64,000 bases of DNA. Origin: Phyllobacterium myrsinacearum (lineage in GTDB: Bacteria; Pseudomonadota; Alphaproteobacteria; Rhizobiales; Rhizobiaceae). The notes below the pieces were generated by a model. It saw nothing but the letters and a program-made list of their open reading frames with translations. It made no database searches and was not told the DNA's origin. Shown in pieces: positions 8,961 through 17,381 of the stretch; position 1 is the first letter of the stretch; each line of letters begins with the position of its first letter. A program made the translations under genes and the position numbers. The DNA is taken from NCBI RefSeq assembly GCF_002980555.1, contig NZ_PVBT01000004.1, forward strand, positions 62,001 through 126,000. The letters run 5' to 3'.

Positions 8961-8977
8961 TGATGTTTAAAACATCA
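8961..8977. promoter_or_regulatory. perfect palindrome, candidate Xre operator
   Basis: TGATGTTT and AAACATCA flank a single A. The element sits between the divergent Xre gene and the small protein gene at 9043. A similar 17-mer occurs at 10813-10829 upstream of the DUF983 gene, which makes a shared regulator plausible. Assignment to the Xre protein is inference from position. Confidence 0.5.
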
Positions 8978-9042
8978 ATATGAAACGATAAAATATGCGC
9001 GCCCTCTTGGCAGGAATGAAAGTGGGCGTTATTCTCATCTTT

Positions 9043-9234
9043 ATGACTCAACGTTACAAACCACAGCAAGATCTTAACGATACCTGGACGGTCATCGACG
9101 CGCGCACGGCACGAGCCGCCGAGATGGGCAGCCGTACCATTATTGGCATGAACCGGCGGGATGCCGAGGAACTGGCGGAACTTTTGAATAAATTGGAAGC
9201 GCAAAAGCCGGTAGCTCAGCCTGATCAGGGCTGA
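9043..9234 (+). CDS. small conserved-looking hypothetical protein
   Basis: 63 residues from the ATG at 9043, a soluble charged protein. The stretch NDTWTVIDARTARAAEMGSRTIIGM is followed by an acidic/leucine-rich helix (DAEELAELLNKLEAQ). No enzyme motif or membrane segment is seen. An upstream in-frame ATG at 8995 would add an unlikely hydrophobic leader. It is the first of three tiny genes in a row, downstream of the palindrome shared with the Xre gene. Function unknown. Confidence 0.55.
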   Translation: MTQRYKPQQDLNDTWTVIDARTARAAEMGSRTIIGMNRRDAEELAELLNKLEAQKPVAQPDQG

Positions 9235-9276
9235 CGCAATTTGCTTCTTTGATGAAAAGCGAACGACAGGATTGTG

Positions 9277-9477
9277 ATGAAACCGCAAAAGAAACCGTTT
9301 GTCGTTGAAATCAAGCACGGCCGCCGGGGCCAAAAATCGCCCGTTGCGTCGATATGGGGTGACATTGACATGTCTACCTATGGTCTTTCCGAGGATAACA
9401 GGCCACGTGCATCTGAAGTTTCCCCCCGGATCAATGCAGCGGACGCCACTGATGGAGATGACCATGGCGATCAATGA
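9277..9477 (+). CDS. small basic hypothetical protein (KKPFVVEIK type)
   Basis: 66 residues from the ATG at 9277, preceded by ACAGGA. The N-terminus KPQKKPFVVEIKHGRRGQKS followed by SIWGDID resembles a family of very short basic proteins common in Hyphomicrobiales; this is recognised by pattern, and I do not know a function. It overlaps the next small gene by 14 bp in another frame, suggesting one operon. The C-terminal part is low complexity and acidic. Confidence 0.55.
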   Translation: MKPQKKPFVVEIKHGRRGQKSPVASIWGDIDMSTYGLSEDNRPRASEVSPRINAADATDGDDHGDQ

Positions 9478-9676
9478 AACACCGGTCGAGGTCAAAACCT
9501 CCGTAGCCTCGTCCGTGAGCATCGTTGTCGCGACGGGGCTTCACTACGTACAGGTCAATGACCGCGGCGTAAGGCACGAACTGATTGGGCCGTTTCGAAC
9601 CCGTGAACACGCGCAGGCTGAAGTCGCAAAATGGACTGATCGCTTCAGCGCGGAACGACAACTACAATCTTATTGA
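9464..9676 (+). CDS. small hypothetical protein
   Basis: 70 residues starting MAINETPVEVK at 9464, with GGAG six bases upstream. The sequence has a beta-rich core (VSIVVATGLHYVQVNDRGVRHELIGPF) and a helical end (RTREHAQAEVAKWTDRFSAER), looking like a compact folded domain. It overlaps the preceding 66-residue gene by 14 bp. Function unknown; the ribosome site and overlap favour a real gene. Confidence 0.5.
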   Translation: MAINETPVEVKTSVASSVSIVVATGLHYVQVNDRGVRHELIGPFRTREHAQAEVAKWTDRFSAERQLQSY

Positions 9677-9762
9677 TCGCAATCGGCCGATGCGCGTCTC
9701 CGCTCGACTTTCGCTGTGCGTAAAAATCAGACCAAGAGTGTGTTCACTGAGCAATCTGGCGC

Positions 9763-10287
9763 TCACGCCGCTTTGATGCGCTTGCTCATATTGATGCCGG
9801 TCGTGCGGAATCCCCCGGCCTTGTAGATGTGCTGAGCCCGCATATTGTCTGCGGCGACGCGCAGACGGATCTGCTCAAATCCTTCCCTGGCAAGCGCAAT
9901 TTCCAGAGCCAGCAATGCTTGCTTGCCATAGCCGTTACCCTGGCAGGCGGGAAGAATATGAAAATCACTGATGAACGCTGTTCTGGAATCCGTATCGGCG
10001 CGGTACCAAAGATAGCCGATGGTTTCGGCATTTTCTTTTTCGCTATCCGTTATGCAGAGCAAGACCTGTCCGGATGTATCTGGACCACTGGGCAGGTCCT
10101 CCGCAATTTCGCGTTTCGCCTGTACCACGGCTTCTGGACTGGACAGGCCGTAGTTTGCTGATATCTCGGCAGCATAGTCAGGGACGAAATAATCGAGATA
10201 GCTCGAAAACTCGCCCTGGCGCATGGGCCTGAAACCAATCATCGGCAATATTCCTTTTGTGGCATTTGCATCTTCTGGATACGACAT
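9763..10287 (-). CDS. GNAT-family N-acetyltransferase
   Basis: 174-residue acetyltransferase. The acetyl-CoA pyrophosphate loop is visible as ACQGNGYGKQALLALE (Q-x-x-G-x-G/A), and the end AADNMRAQHIYKAGGF is the typical last GNAT motif. The start ATG at 10287 overlaps the stop of the upstream DUF983 gene by one base (TAATG), so the two are translationally coupled. The acceptor substrate cannot be predicted. Confidence 0.88.
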   Translation of the reverse strand: MSYPEDANATKGILPMIGFRPMRQGEFSSYLDYFVPDYAAEISANYGLSSPEAVVQAKREIAEDLPSGPDTSGQVLLCITDSEKENAETIGYLWYRADTDSRTAFISDFHILPACQGNGYGKQALLALEIALAREGFEQIRLRVAADNMRAQHIYKAGGFRTTGINMSKRIKAA

Positions 10288-10682
10288 TATTTGGATTTTG
10301 CCGAGCGGTCGATCTGCCCTTCGGCTGCGTTGTGCTTGTATTGGAGCGCAATCAGAATTCCCTTCATTGTGCGCAACGCTGTCAGGCACAGGATGAGCGC
10401 CAGGGGTATCCATAGAATGAAATGTAGCCACAATGGCGGGGCCAGTGTTACCTCTGTCCAAAGGGCGAGGCCAACAACAATGAAGCCGACGAGCAGCATC
10501 ACCAGGACTGCGGGCCCTTCGCCCGTGTCGACAAAGGAATAATCGAGGCCACAATTCGTGCAGTGTTTGGGCAGTTTAATGAAGCCGTCAAACATTTTGC
10601 CCTGTCCGCAGCGTGGACAGCGGCCCTTGATCCCTGCGGAGACGGGATCGACTGGCGGATAGAGCGCTTTGTCTTCACTCAT
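10287..10682 (-). CDS. DUF983 zinc-ribbon membrane protein
   Basis: 131 residues. The N-terminal CPRCGQGKMFDGFIKLPKHC and TNCGLDY segment gives two C-x-x-C pairs (a zinc-ribbon-like domain), followed by two transmembrane helices (VLVMLLVGFIVVGLALW and LHFILWIPLALILCLTAL). This is the standard DUF983 architecture; members are often near cytochrome oxidase genes, but none is here. The start at 10682 is preferred over longer in-frame options because homologues begin just before the Cys pair. It is coupled to the GNAT gene by TAATG overlap. Confidence 0.88.
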   Translation of the reverse strand: MSEDKALYPPVDPVSAGIKGRCPRCGQGKMFDGFIKLPKHCTNCGLDYSFVDTGEGPAVLVMLLVGFIVVGLALWTEVTLAPPLWLHFILWIPLALILCLTALRTMKGILIALQYKHNAAEGQIDRSAKSK

Positions 10683-10812
10683 GATGTGTCCTTGCTGTTT
10701 TTCAAACGGCACCGAGATTTCTGCACCTATGCTACACCCGCGCAGTTTATCCAAGATGGTAATTGATGTTTGCCAGTTGCAGCGTATATATAAACGTTTT
10801 ATAGTCAACTAG

Positions 10813-10829
10813 TGATGTTTTATACATCA
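10813..10829. promoter_or_regulatory. palindrome resembling the Xre-gene operator
   Basis: TGATGTTTTATACATCA closely resembles the perfect palindrome at 8961-8977. It lies between the divergent DUF983 gene and the spermidine-synthase-like gene. It could be a second site for the same small Xre regulator; the evidence is only sequence similarity of two short elements. Confidence 0.35.
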
Positions 10830-10936
10830 TAATTGATTCCAGGTGTTGAGATCAGATTGTTTGAATGAATTGACACATGCGCGGGGTCTCCGGCCGAGGC
10901 CGGTCGATGCACAAATTTACTGAGGTCGACTGCATA

Positions 10937-11683
10937 ATGATACGGCTGGCGAAATTTCATTCCGAATTTGGTAAAATTGAAGTGCTTCGCGCCAAGAACA
11001 CCGGTTCCGTCATTTACCGCCAGGGCGGTTTCTACCAATCCGAAAGCGATATAAATGGGGTAAGCGTTGCCCCCTATATTCATGCGATTTTTGGCCTTCT
11101 TGCTCAAACACAGGCCAGGGATGTCCTGATGATCGGCTGTGGCGGCGGCAGCTTGGGTACGATGCTCGACAAGACGGGTGTTCGGGTGACGATCGTTGAC
11201 ATCAATCCCACCGCCTTTTTCATCGCCCGGAAATATTTCGGATTACCCCGTCACATCGAATGTTACGTCGCAGATGGTTTGAACTTTCTGCATGCTGTTC
11301 GCCATCGCTACGATGCGATCATTCTGGATGCCTATACGGGAGGGGACATCCCTGACCACCTGTGTACGGAAACATTTTTTGAACTCGCGCACGCACGTCT
11401 TGACGAAACCAACGGTTGTTTGATCAGCAATATCTGGGCGCACAATGATCGCGACCAGTTTCCCAAAGAGATGGCGGAAAAGCTCAGCAATATCTGGACT
11501 GATGTGCGTCTTCTGGATACGCCGGGCCTGTGGGACCGAAACACCCTGCTCGTGGCGGGGGAGGTTGAACATTTCAACGCGCCAACGCTTTTGATGCCGC
11601 CAACGGATGTGGCAGATGATGTTGCGCGCGATCTCGAACGCTTCAGGTTCATCCCTTGGCGGCGGTCCGAACAGCTGGTGTAG
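10937..11683 (+). CDS. spermidine synthase-like (PABS-fold) protein
   Basis: 248-residue Rossmann-fold protein of the polyamine-synthase/methyltransferase type. MIGCGGGSLGTML is the nucleotide-binding glycine motif, VTIVDINPTAFFIARKYFGL the acidic ribose-binding strand, and YDAIILDAYTGGDIP the following D-A-Y motif. The protein lacks the N-terminal membrane domain of some bacterial homologues. ATG codons at 10877 and 10907 are alternative starts; 10937 has a weak GAGGT upstream. The true product (polyamine or other aminopropyl/methyl transfer) is unclear. Confidence 0.8.
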   Translation: MIRLAKFHSEFGKIEVLRAKNTGSVIYRQGGFYQSESDINGVSVAPYIHAIFGLLAQTQARDVLMIGCGGGSLGTMLDKTGVRVTIVDINPTAFFIARKYFGLPRHIECYVADGLNFLHAVRHRYDAIILDAYTGGDIPDHLCTETFFELAHARLDETNGCLISNIWAHNDRDQFPKEMAEKLSNIWTDVRLLDTPGLWDRNTLLVAGEVEHFNAPTLLMPPTDVADDVARDLERFRFIPWRRSEQLV

Positions 11684-11834
11684 AAACTGAGGTTATCTCA
11701 TCCAGCAAACGCAATGAGGACTTCATTGAGAGGCGGAAAACAAGTCGTAGCAGCGTCAGCCGTCGTCGCGCGCCTGAAAGGTACCGGCCCGTAAATCTTA
11801 TATCTGATCGGCTCGCATAGCGGTTACAAGCCGA

Positions 11835-13571
11835 TCAAGGGGCGCTCTCTTTTCGAGGTGTTGTCGCCGATAAAAGCAGCGCCCTTGCATCTGCAATTGT
11901 TGCAGCATAGGCAACATGGGGTGGGCGTACACCGTGAGCACGCAACATGCGTCGCACAGCCGGCGATGCACCGGTAATATAGAACTTGACGCCGGCACGC
12001 TCTGCCTTGTGGGCAGAGGCCTCAATGACATTTGCTGCGGTGGAGTCAAGCAAAGGTACTGCTGTACAGTCCAAAATGAAGTTATGCCGTTGATCGGCGA
12101 TGCGATCAAGGATTGTGCCAACGGTTGAAGCCGCGCCGAAGAAGAAGGCGCCTGTCAAGCGGTAGACAACCGTATCGGGATCGGTGCTGGTTGCTGCGTT
12201 GTATTCGCCGCGATCGCCATTGGAAGCGTCGGCCACGTCATCAACGGCAAAAGGTTCATGGGCTTCCAGTGCTACGTTCTTCGCCATGCGGTCGATGAAT
12301 AAAATTGCACCGAGCGCAAAGCCAACGACAATTCCCTCGGTAAGATCGCGAAAGATCACCAGCCCAAATGTAACAAGAAGCACCAAGGCATCGCCGCGTG
12401 ATGAACGAAGGAGCGCGCGGAATGCCTCCTTCTCGATCATGTTATAGGAAACGACGGCGAGAACGCCTGCGAGTGCGGCGAGGGGAATATAGCTTGCAAG
12501 TGGTGCAGCGACCAGCATGAAGACCAATAAGAAGGCTGAATGCAGGATGCCGGAGATGGGACTGTAAGCGCCGGCGCGGATATTGGTTGCCGTGCGGGCG
12601 ATTGTGCCGGTGACACAGATGCCACCGAAGAGCCCCGATCCGATATTGGCAAAGCCTTGAGCAACCAGTTCGCAGTTCGATCGATGTCGTCTTCCCGTCA
12701 TGCCGTCCGCCACTACCGCCGACAGCAAGGATTCGATTGCGCCGAGCAGTGCGAAACTGATGGCATCCGGCAGCACCGCAATCGCAAGCTCCGGCGTGAA
12801 CACAGGAAGAGCAGGCATGGGTAGGGTACGCGGTATCCCGCCAAAGCGTGTGCCGAGCGTTTCAACGGGAAGGCTGAAGGCTGCGGCTGTCAACGAGGCA
12901 AGGCAGACCGCGATGAGCAAGCCCGGCCATGACGGTCGCCAGCGTTTGAGCGCGACGATGGTTGCAATGGTCAGCAGAGAAATTGTGACGGCGGCAAGAT
13001 TGACGGTTCCTGCAGCTTCACCAAGCGCCATGATTTTCGGCAGAAGATCTCCCGGTTCCTTGCCCGCAAGATCAAGACCAAACAATTCCTTCAACTGGCT
13101 GGCAAAAATGATGACGGCAATCCCGGCGGTAAAGCCGACAGTGACGGGGTAGGGGATAAACTTGATGTAGGTTCCAAGTCTAAGATAACCGGTGATCGCA
13201 AGGAAGACGCCAGCCATCATCGTGGCAAGGATCAAGCCGTCAATACCGTGATGGCTCACAGTCGCCGCAACGAGGACGATGAAGGCACCGGCTGGGCCGC
13301 CAATTTGGAATCGGCTGCCACCCAGTGCTGATACGATCACGCCGCCGACGACTGCCGTGAACAGCCCCCGGTCGGGCGTAACCCCGGACGCTATGGCAAT
13401 TGCCATCGATAGCGGCAAGGCAACGATTGCAACCGTGAGCCCGGCCATCATGTCAGCCTGAAATTTACTGCGGCTATAGCCTTCCCGCAAAACCGTTATC
13501 AGCTTTGGGGTGAAAAGCTCGGCAAAGCTTGGTGCTGTCTGCTGTGATTGCGACCGATGGGCTGTATCCAA
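11835..13571 (-). CDS. SulP-family anion transporter with STAS domain
   Basis: 578-residue SLC26/SulP transporter. The membrane domain (about residues 35-430, 10 or more helices) has the family block DMMAGLTVAIVALPLSMAIAIASG and GGPAGAFIVLV. The C-terminal STAS domain (about 460-565) contains NFILDCTAVPLLDSTAANVIEA. SulP proteins carry sulfate, bicarbonate or dicarboxylates; no carbonic anhydrase or Cys-biosynthesis gene is beside it to decide. Single gene; its upstream gap is described separately. Confidence 0.93.
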   Translation of the reverse strand: MDTAHRSQSQQTAPSFAELFTPKLITVLREGYSRSKFQADMMAGLTVAIVALPLSMAIAIASGVTPDRGLFTAVVGGVIVSALGGSRFQIGGPAGAFIVLVAATVSHHGIDGLILATMMAGVFLAITGYLRLGTYIKFIPYPVTVGFTAGIAVIIFASQLKELFGLDLAGKEPGDLLPKIMALGEAAGTVNLAAVTISLLTIATIVALKRWRPSWPGLLIAVCLASLTAAAFSLPVETLGTRFGGIPRTLPMPALPVFTPELAIAVLPDAISFALLGAIESLLSAVVADGMTGRRHRSNCELVAQGFANIGSGLFGGICVTGTIARTATNIRAGAYSPISGILHSAFLLVFMLVAAPLASYIPLAALAGVLAVVSYNMIEKEAFRALLRSSRGDALVLLVTFGLVIFRDLTEGIVVGFALGAILFIDRMAKNVALEAHEPFAVDDVADASNGDRGEYNAATSTDPDTVVYRLTGAFFFGAASTVGTILDRIADQRHNFILDCTAVPLLDSTAANVIEASAHKAERAGVKFYITGASPAVRRMLRAHGVRPPHVAYAATIADARALLLSATTPRKESAP

Positions 13572-14065
13572 TTCAAACCCCTCTCAGGTGAGAGCGGCGG
13601 GATCGTCGGCATCCAACGTCGGCGGTCGCCGTCGCGACAACGACGACACGCTGATCGTCTCAGCGTGAGTATACCGCCTCCGTGTTTAATGAACAGTGGA
13701 GCCCGGGTCAGAGGCCACTTTTGGTTTTGCCTTGTTCAACATACAATCGACGCGATACCACTCTGAGTGGCTGCCACCTGTGATACGCTAGGAATGTCGC
13801 AATCCTGCGACTGGCTCACAAGTGGGAGTATTGTCGTTGCTTACGCTCAGAATGCGGCACGTGTTAAGACGCGCGGGAAGGGAAAGAACGGGCCAATACG
13901 TTTAAGCTTAGAACAAGAGCCTTACCCATGTTTTATCTGACATGGTTCACGTTTCGTCCAAAGTCCCGTACAATTTCGCGATGACCTTGTCACGACCCGG
14001 CCCCAAACCCGACGCCGCACCGATCCGCATCGTTGGCTGATACAGGCGTAATTTATGCCAAGCCT
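13572..14065. other. 494-bp gap upstream of the SulP gene
   Basis: Between the SulP start and the end of the TetR gene no convincing coding region is visible. A 19-codon reading frame at 13981-14040 (MTLSRPGPKPDAAPIRIVG) has codon use like real genes but no context. The SulP promoter must lie in the left part. I see no repeat or RNA gene. Confidence 0.5.
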
Positions 14066-14683
14066 CTAGGGTGTCCCGCTTTTGCAATCCGAGAGGTTCT
14101 GACCTTTGATGCCGGCAGCGACCTCGCCAGCGACCTGCTTAAGCTCTTCGCGGGAGGCGCCATCGCGTGCCTGAACTGAAAGACCCTGCAGGATGGTGAC
14201 GAGGTAGCGGGACAGCGAGACGGCACGATCCCGATCCACCCATGGTTGGAGTTTGAGCATAATGCTGTCCCGCATCAAACCTCGGCGCTCCGCCAGTTCG
14301 CGGGCTAGGTCGGCGTGGTCTTCGCCGCACTGGATCATGCCGCTCGAAATCATGCAGCCGCGTTCCTCGCCAGGCTCAGTGACGGCTTCGATGGCGTTCT
14401 TGAGGAGGGTTTCCACAGCTTCGCAAAGACTGGTCGTCTGACCAAGATTGTTCAGTGCCGTTGGCAGGCCGGAATATCGATCGAGCGCCTCACGATAGAG
14501 GCCAGCCTTGCTGCCGAACGCTGCATAGAGGCTCGGCGGCGCGATGCCGATCGCCGCCGTAAGATCATTCAACGAGACGCCCTCATACCCATGGCGCCAG
14601 AACAGGCGCATGGCGGTATCAACCGCGTGGTCCCTATCGAAGGTCCGCGGCCCGCCCCGACGTTTTTTCACGAGCTTATCCAT
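14066..14683 (-). CDS. TetR-family transcriptional regulator
   Basis: 205-residue regulator. The N-terminal TetR HTH (DHAVDTAMRLFWRHGYEGVSLNDLTAAIGIAPPSLYAAFGSKAGLYREAL) is followed by an all-helical ligand domain with the AefR/YxaF-like block ERGCMISSG. The start ATG at 14683 directly abuts one copy of a 12-bp palindromic element; a second, inverted copy controls the divergent hydrolase. Negative autoregulation plus repression of the hydrolase is the natural inference. Ligand unknown. Confidence 0.92.
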   Translation of the reverse strand: MDKLVKKRRGGPRTFDRDHAVDTAMRLFWRHGYEGVSLNDLTAAIGIAPPSLYAAFGSKAGLYREALDRYSGLPTALNNLGQTTSLCEAVETLLKNAIEAVTEPGEERGCMISSGMIQCGEDHADLARELAERRGLMRDSIMLKLQPWVDRDRAVSLSRYLVTILQGLSVQARDGASREELKQVAGEVAAGIKGQNLSDCKSGTP

Positions 14684-14694
14684 AGCGATCACTA
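14683..14694. promoter_or_regulatory. TetR operator copy 1 (TAGCGATCACTA)
   Basis: Near-palindromic 12-mer that overlaps the last base of the TetR start codon and the probable TetR -10 (14691-14696 read on the - strand). Its exact reverse complement recurs at 14732-14743. The paired arrangement supports operator function for the adjacent TetR protein. Confidence 0.65.
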
Positions 14695-14702
14695 AAGACA
14701 AC

Positions 14703-14730
14703 TTGACAGCACAATGCAAGCCTTTATCTT
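14703..14730 (+). promoter_or_regulatory. sigma-70-like promoter of the hydrolase gene
   Basis: TTGACA at 14703-14708 and TATCTT at 14725-14730 with a 16-bp spacer, 22 bp before the hydrolase ATG. The second TetR operator copy starts immediately after the -10 box, so bound repressor would block it. An oppositely directed pair (TTGCAT, 17 bp, TTTAGT at 14719-14691) fits the TetR gene. Confidence 0.55.
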
Positions 14731-14731
14731 G

Positions 14732-14743
14732 TAGTGATCGCTA
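14732..14743. promoter_or_regulatory. TetR operator copy 2 (TAGTGATCGCTA)
   Basis: Exact reverse complement of copy 1 at 14683-14694, centred 49 bp away, and located between the -10 box and start codon of the divergent hydrolase gene. Confidence 0.65.
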
Positions 14744-14752
14744 AATATAAGG

Positions 14753-15730
14753 ATGAATATTGTGAATAATCGGATGTTGACGATGCAGAGTGAAGAGCCG
14801 CCGATCGGACTAGGCGTCTGCGGGGCGAGGCGTGCCAGCCGTGTCTTTATGGTGCGGGCGCTATGGATAGCCCTGATGATGATTATGCCGTCGGTCGCAA
14901 TGGCATGGCAGAAGGATTATACTGTGAAGTCGCCGGACGGTGTCGACATCGCGGTTCAGGAGGCTGGCAATCCTGCCGGGCGGCCCATTGTCTTCATCCA
15001 CGGATTGCTCGGGAGCCATATCGACTGGGAGAGCCAGTTGCACAGTCCTGACCTTTTACGTTACCGGCTGATCACATTCGATCTTCGCGGCCATGGACTT
15101 TCGGGGAAGCCACAGGATGCGCAGGCCTATGGCGACGGACGACGCTGGGCTGATGACCTGCGCGCCGTGCTCGAGGTGACAAAAGCCGAAAATCCGGTTC
15201 TTGTCGGCTGGTCGTTGGGCGGAGTGGTCGTTTCCAACTATGTTGCAGCTTACGGCGATGATGAGATCGGGGGGCTGGTTTACGTGGGCGGTGTCATTGA
15301 ACTGAAAGCCGAGCTTTTAAAGCCGCATCCCGAAGTCTATGCGGGCCTTGCTTCGGACGACCTGAAGGTCCACCTCGATGCAATGCGCGACTTTCTGGCG
15401 CTGTGTTTTGCGACGCAGCCGGATCAGGTAACGTTCGAGCGGCTGTTGTCCAATGCGGCCATGGCATCGTGGATCATGACCCGAACAGTGCCTTCCATGA
15501 CAGTCTTTGCGGCGGAAGGGCTGCCCAGGATCAAGGCTCCCATGCTGATGCTTTACGGCGAAAAGGATGCACTGGTCATGGCGCACCCGAGCCTTGAGCG
15601 GGCGAGGGCACTCAACCCGGCGGTTCGCTCGCAGATCTATGCCGATTCCGGACACGCGCCATTCCTGGAGGAAGCGCAGCGGTTCAATCGCGACCTGGCC
15701 GATTTTCGCGAATCTGTTTCAACACGCTGA
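14753..15730 (+). CDS. exported alpha/beta-hydrolase
   Basis: 325 residues. A hydrophobic export signal (about 33-52, LWIALMMIMPSVAMA then WQKD) precedes an alpha/beta-hydrolase domain. Motifs: HGLLGS oxyanion loop, nucleophile elbow GWSLGG, acid in YGEKDALV, and histidine in SGHAPF. An in-frame ATG at 14849 would place the signal at the very N-terminus and may be the true start; 14753 fits the promoter position. It is divergently paired with the TetR gene and flanked by its operators, suggesting induction by a compound it hydrolyses, such as a lactone or ester (inference). Confidence 0.85.
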   Translation: MNIVNNRMLTMQSEEPPIGLGVCGARRASRVFMVRALWIALMMIMPSVAMAWQKDYTVKSPDGVDIAVQEAGNPAGRPIVFIHGLLGSHIDWESQLHSPDLLRYRLITFDLRGHGLSGKPQDAQAYGDGRRWADDLRAVLEVTKAENPVLVGWSLGGVVVSNYVAAYGDDEIGGLVYVGGVIELKAELLKPHPEVYAGLASDDLKVHLDAMRDFLALCFATQPDQVTFERLLSNAAMASWIMTRTVPSMTVFAAEGLPRIKAPMLMLYGEKDALVMAHPSLERARALNPAVRSQIYADSGHAPFLEEAQRFNRDLADFRESVSTR

Positions 15731-16206
15731 AGACGACGGCGAGAGCGGTGGGGTATGCATGGCAACCGCATGGCGCAGGGGGATCGGTTGCCGTCGCCAG
15801 GCTTCTGGGCTGACTTCTGGCGTGGAGCCTTTTGAAGCCTGCGCCGTTGGTTTCAAAAGTTGCGGCTGTGATCGTCATGGGAGCGGCAATAGCGGATACC
15901 TGTGTCAAGGACATTCACGGTTTGCCGCTTTTGGTGGGCGCCTTGGCGGGTGCGCTTCTCCTGAAGAGAACATCTCCCGTTGGACCGATGTAGTGGGCAG
16001 TAAAGCAGGCCATGTTTCAAACAGGAGCCATTGATCGGCCTTGCGGGTATACCGCTCCAATTAACGGGCCGTTATCAACGTCAGTAGTGAGGGCGAGAAC
16101 AAGATGGGGCGCCTGGCGCCTTCCCAGACAGCATCGCGTTGTGTTGATCTTGTCATGATCTCCGCGCACATGGTATCTTGGGCTTGAAGCGGCGGCTTGG
16201 AACGCG
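15731..16206. other. 476-bp gap with a possible membrane-protein remnant
   Basis: No intact gene is evident. On the + strand, 15814-15993 reads 59 codons without an initiator (LLAWSLLKPAPLVSKVA, then IVMGAAIADTCV and GLPLLVGALAGALLLKR), with two hydrophobic stretches resembling transmembrane helices. It may be the debris of a membrane-protein gene or the chance product of a GC-rich frame. The family cannot be named. Confidence 0.35.
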
Positions 16207-17019
16207 ATGACGGGTGCTGTAGGTGCAAATTGTCGATTCCCTGCGCTGCTGTTGGCGGGATTTTTCTTTGCGCCGCCGGCAAACGCCTTCACACCAAGCG
16301 ATATTTATGTAGTCGTGAGCGTTGTAACCGGTCAAGGCGTAGAAAATCGTGCAAAGGGCTTCGTGGATTGCCTGGATAAGGTTCTTCCTCGGGTGTCGGG
16401 CAGTTCGCGGTTGAGTGAGGGCGCCGAGATGCAAACTGCCCGCAAGCATGCCGCGGACTATATCGAGAGTTTTTCCTACCACGACAGGCTGGCAGGCCGC
16501 CCGATTCATGATGAGCAGGGAACCCATGATCGGCCCCACGATCTCACATGCCATTTTCGCAAGGACAGTATCGATGATCTGCTCGGGCGGCTCGGAGTTC
16601 GTCCATGGCTAGACAAACGGCCCGTGCTCGGAGTGTTATTGAAGGTGCGTCGTGGCCAAGCGAGTTATCAGGTAGCGGCCGGTAATAGCCGCGATCTGGC
16701 CATGCGAGAGGCATTCGCCGCCGCATCCGATCTTACAGGCATCGATGTGGTTTTCCCGTCCGGCGAGTATACCGGCTTACGATCGGTAGAGGGTACCATG
16801 CCTTTGTCGGGTGAGTTGGACTGGAGCGATAGCGAGGGCGGCTGGATCGCAACATGGGAACTGGACGTTCAACAGAGCGCAAACAAACTCCATGAAGCGA
16901 GGTGGCAGGTGCGGGGTGTCAGCTTTGACGACGCCTTCAGAAATGCCCTTAAGGGAGCCGCACAGATTCTATCTGGCAATGGCAAACCTGTCGGCGCGTT
17001 GACTCACGCCGAGAAATGA
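16207..17019 (+). CDS. exported DUF2066-domain protein
   Basis: 270 residues beginning with an export signal (FPALLLAGFFFAPPANAF). The body begins with SDIYVVVSVVTGQGVENRAKGFVDCLDKVLPRVSGSS and continues with HAADYIESFSYHDR, matching the DUF2066 pattern (vector sequence, repeated-subunit then R-V-S-G and Y-x-Y/F block). It is a periplasmic protein of unknown function. It stands alone ahead of the ribosome-protection gene, with 362 bp between. Family assignment is by motif memory, moderately sure. Confidence 0.7.
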   Translation: MTGAVGANCRFPALLLAGFFFAPPANAFTPSDIYVVVSVVTGQGVENRAKGFVDCLDKVLPRVSGSSRLSEGAEMQTARKHAADYIESFSYHDRLAGRPIHDEQGTHDRPHDLTCHFRKDSIDDLLGRLGVRPWLDKRPVLGVLLKVRRGQASYQVAAGNSRDLAMREAFAAASDLTGIDVVFPSGEYTGLRSVEGTMPLSGELDWSDSEGGWIATWELDVQQSANKLHEARWQVRGVSFDDAFRNALKGAAQILSGNGKPVGALTHAEK

Positions 17020-17381
17020 CGGTTCTTTTCCCGCACTAGCCTATATGTCAGATGATGGCACGAATCTTGGCCCAAAACCCATCACCGGCACTTCGAAAGA
17101 AACCGTTTATGCGTTCCAAGACGCGTTTGCCTGACAAGCCTCAAAGCTATCTTCTAAACGTTTCGCTTCACCGGGGCGAGCTTGATCTTTCGTTGAAGGT
17201 CTTGCCGCACCGCTTTAACGGGCTTGACATATCTTTGGATACGCCAATAGGGTTTGGCCCGCGTCTCTGCAGAACTGCAGAGGATGCGCATCAAGCCATA
17301 GTTTTTAGCTTATAGAGGTTCCAATGCGCCGACTCATTTCTCACGAAAATCACATACGAAATTCTGAGAAGTTGAGGGTTC
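17020..17381. other. 362-bp leader region before the ribosome-protection gene
   Basis: No convincing gene; an 87-codon frame at 17052-17315 has no recognisable motif and an improbable start. Known tet(M)-type genes have long leaders with attenuation, so this length is suggestive, but I did not find a clear terminator/antiterminator pair here. Confidence 0.35.

Noticed and set aside
13981-14040. 19-codon frame MTLSRPGPKPDAAPIRIVG
   Set aside because: Too short to support as a gene without homology; no upstream ribosome site.
17052-17315. 87-codon frame before the ribosome-protection gene
   Set aside because: No recognisable motif, no ribosome site, and composition like the flanking noncoding DNA.
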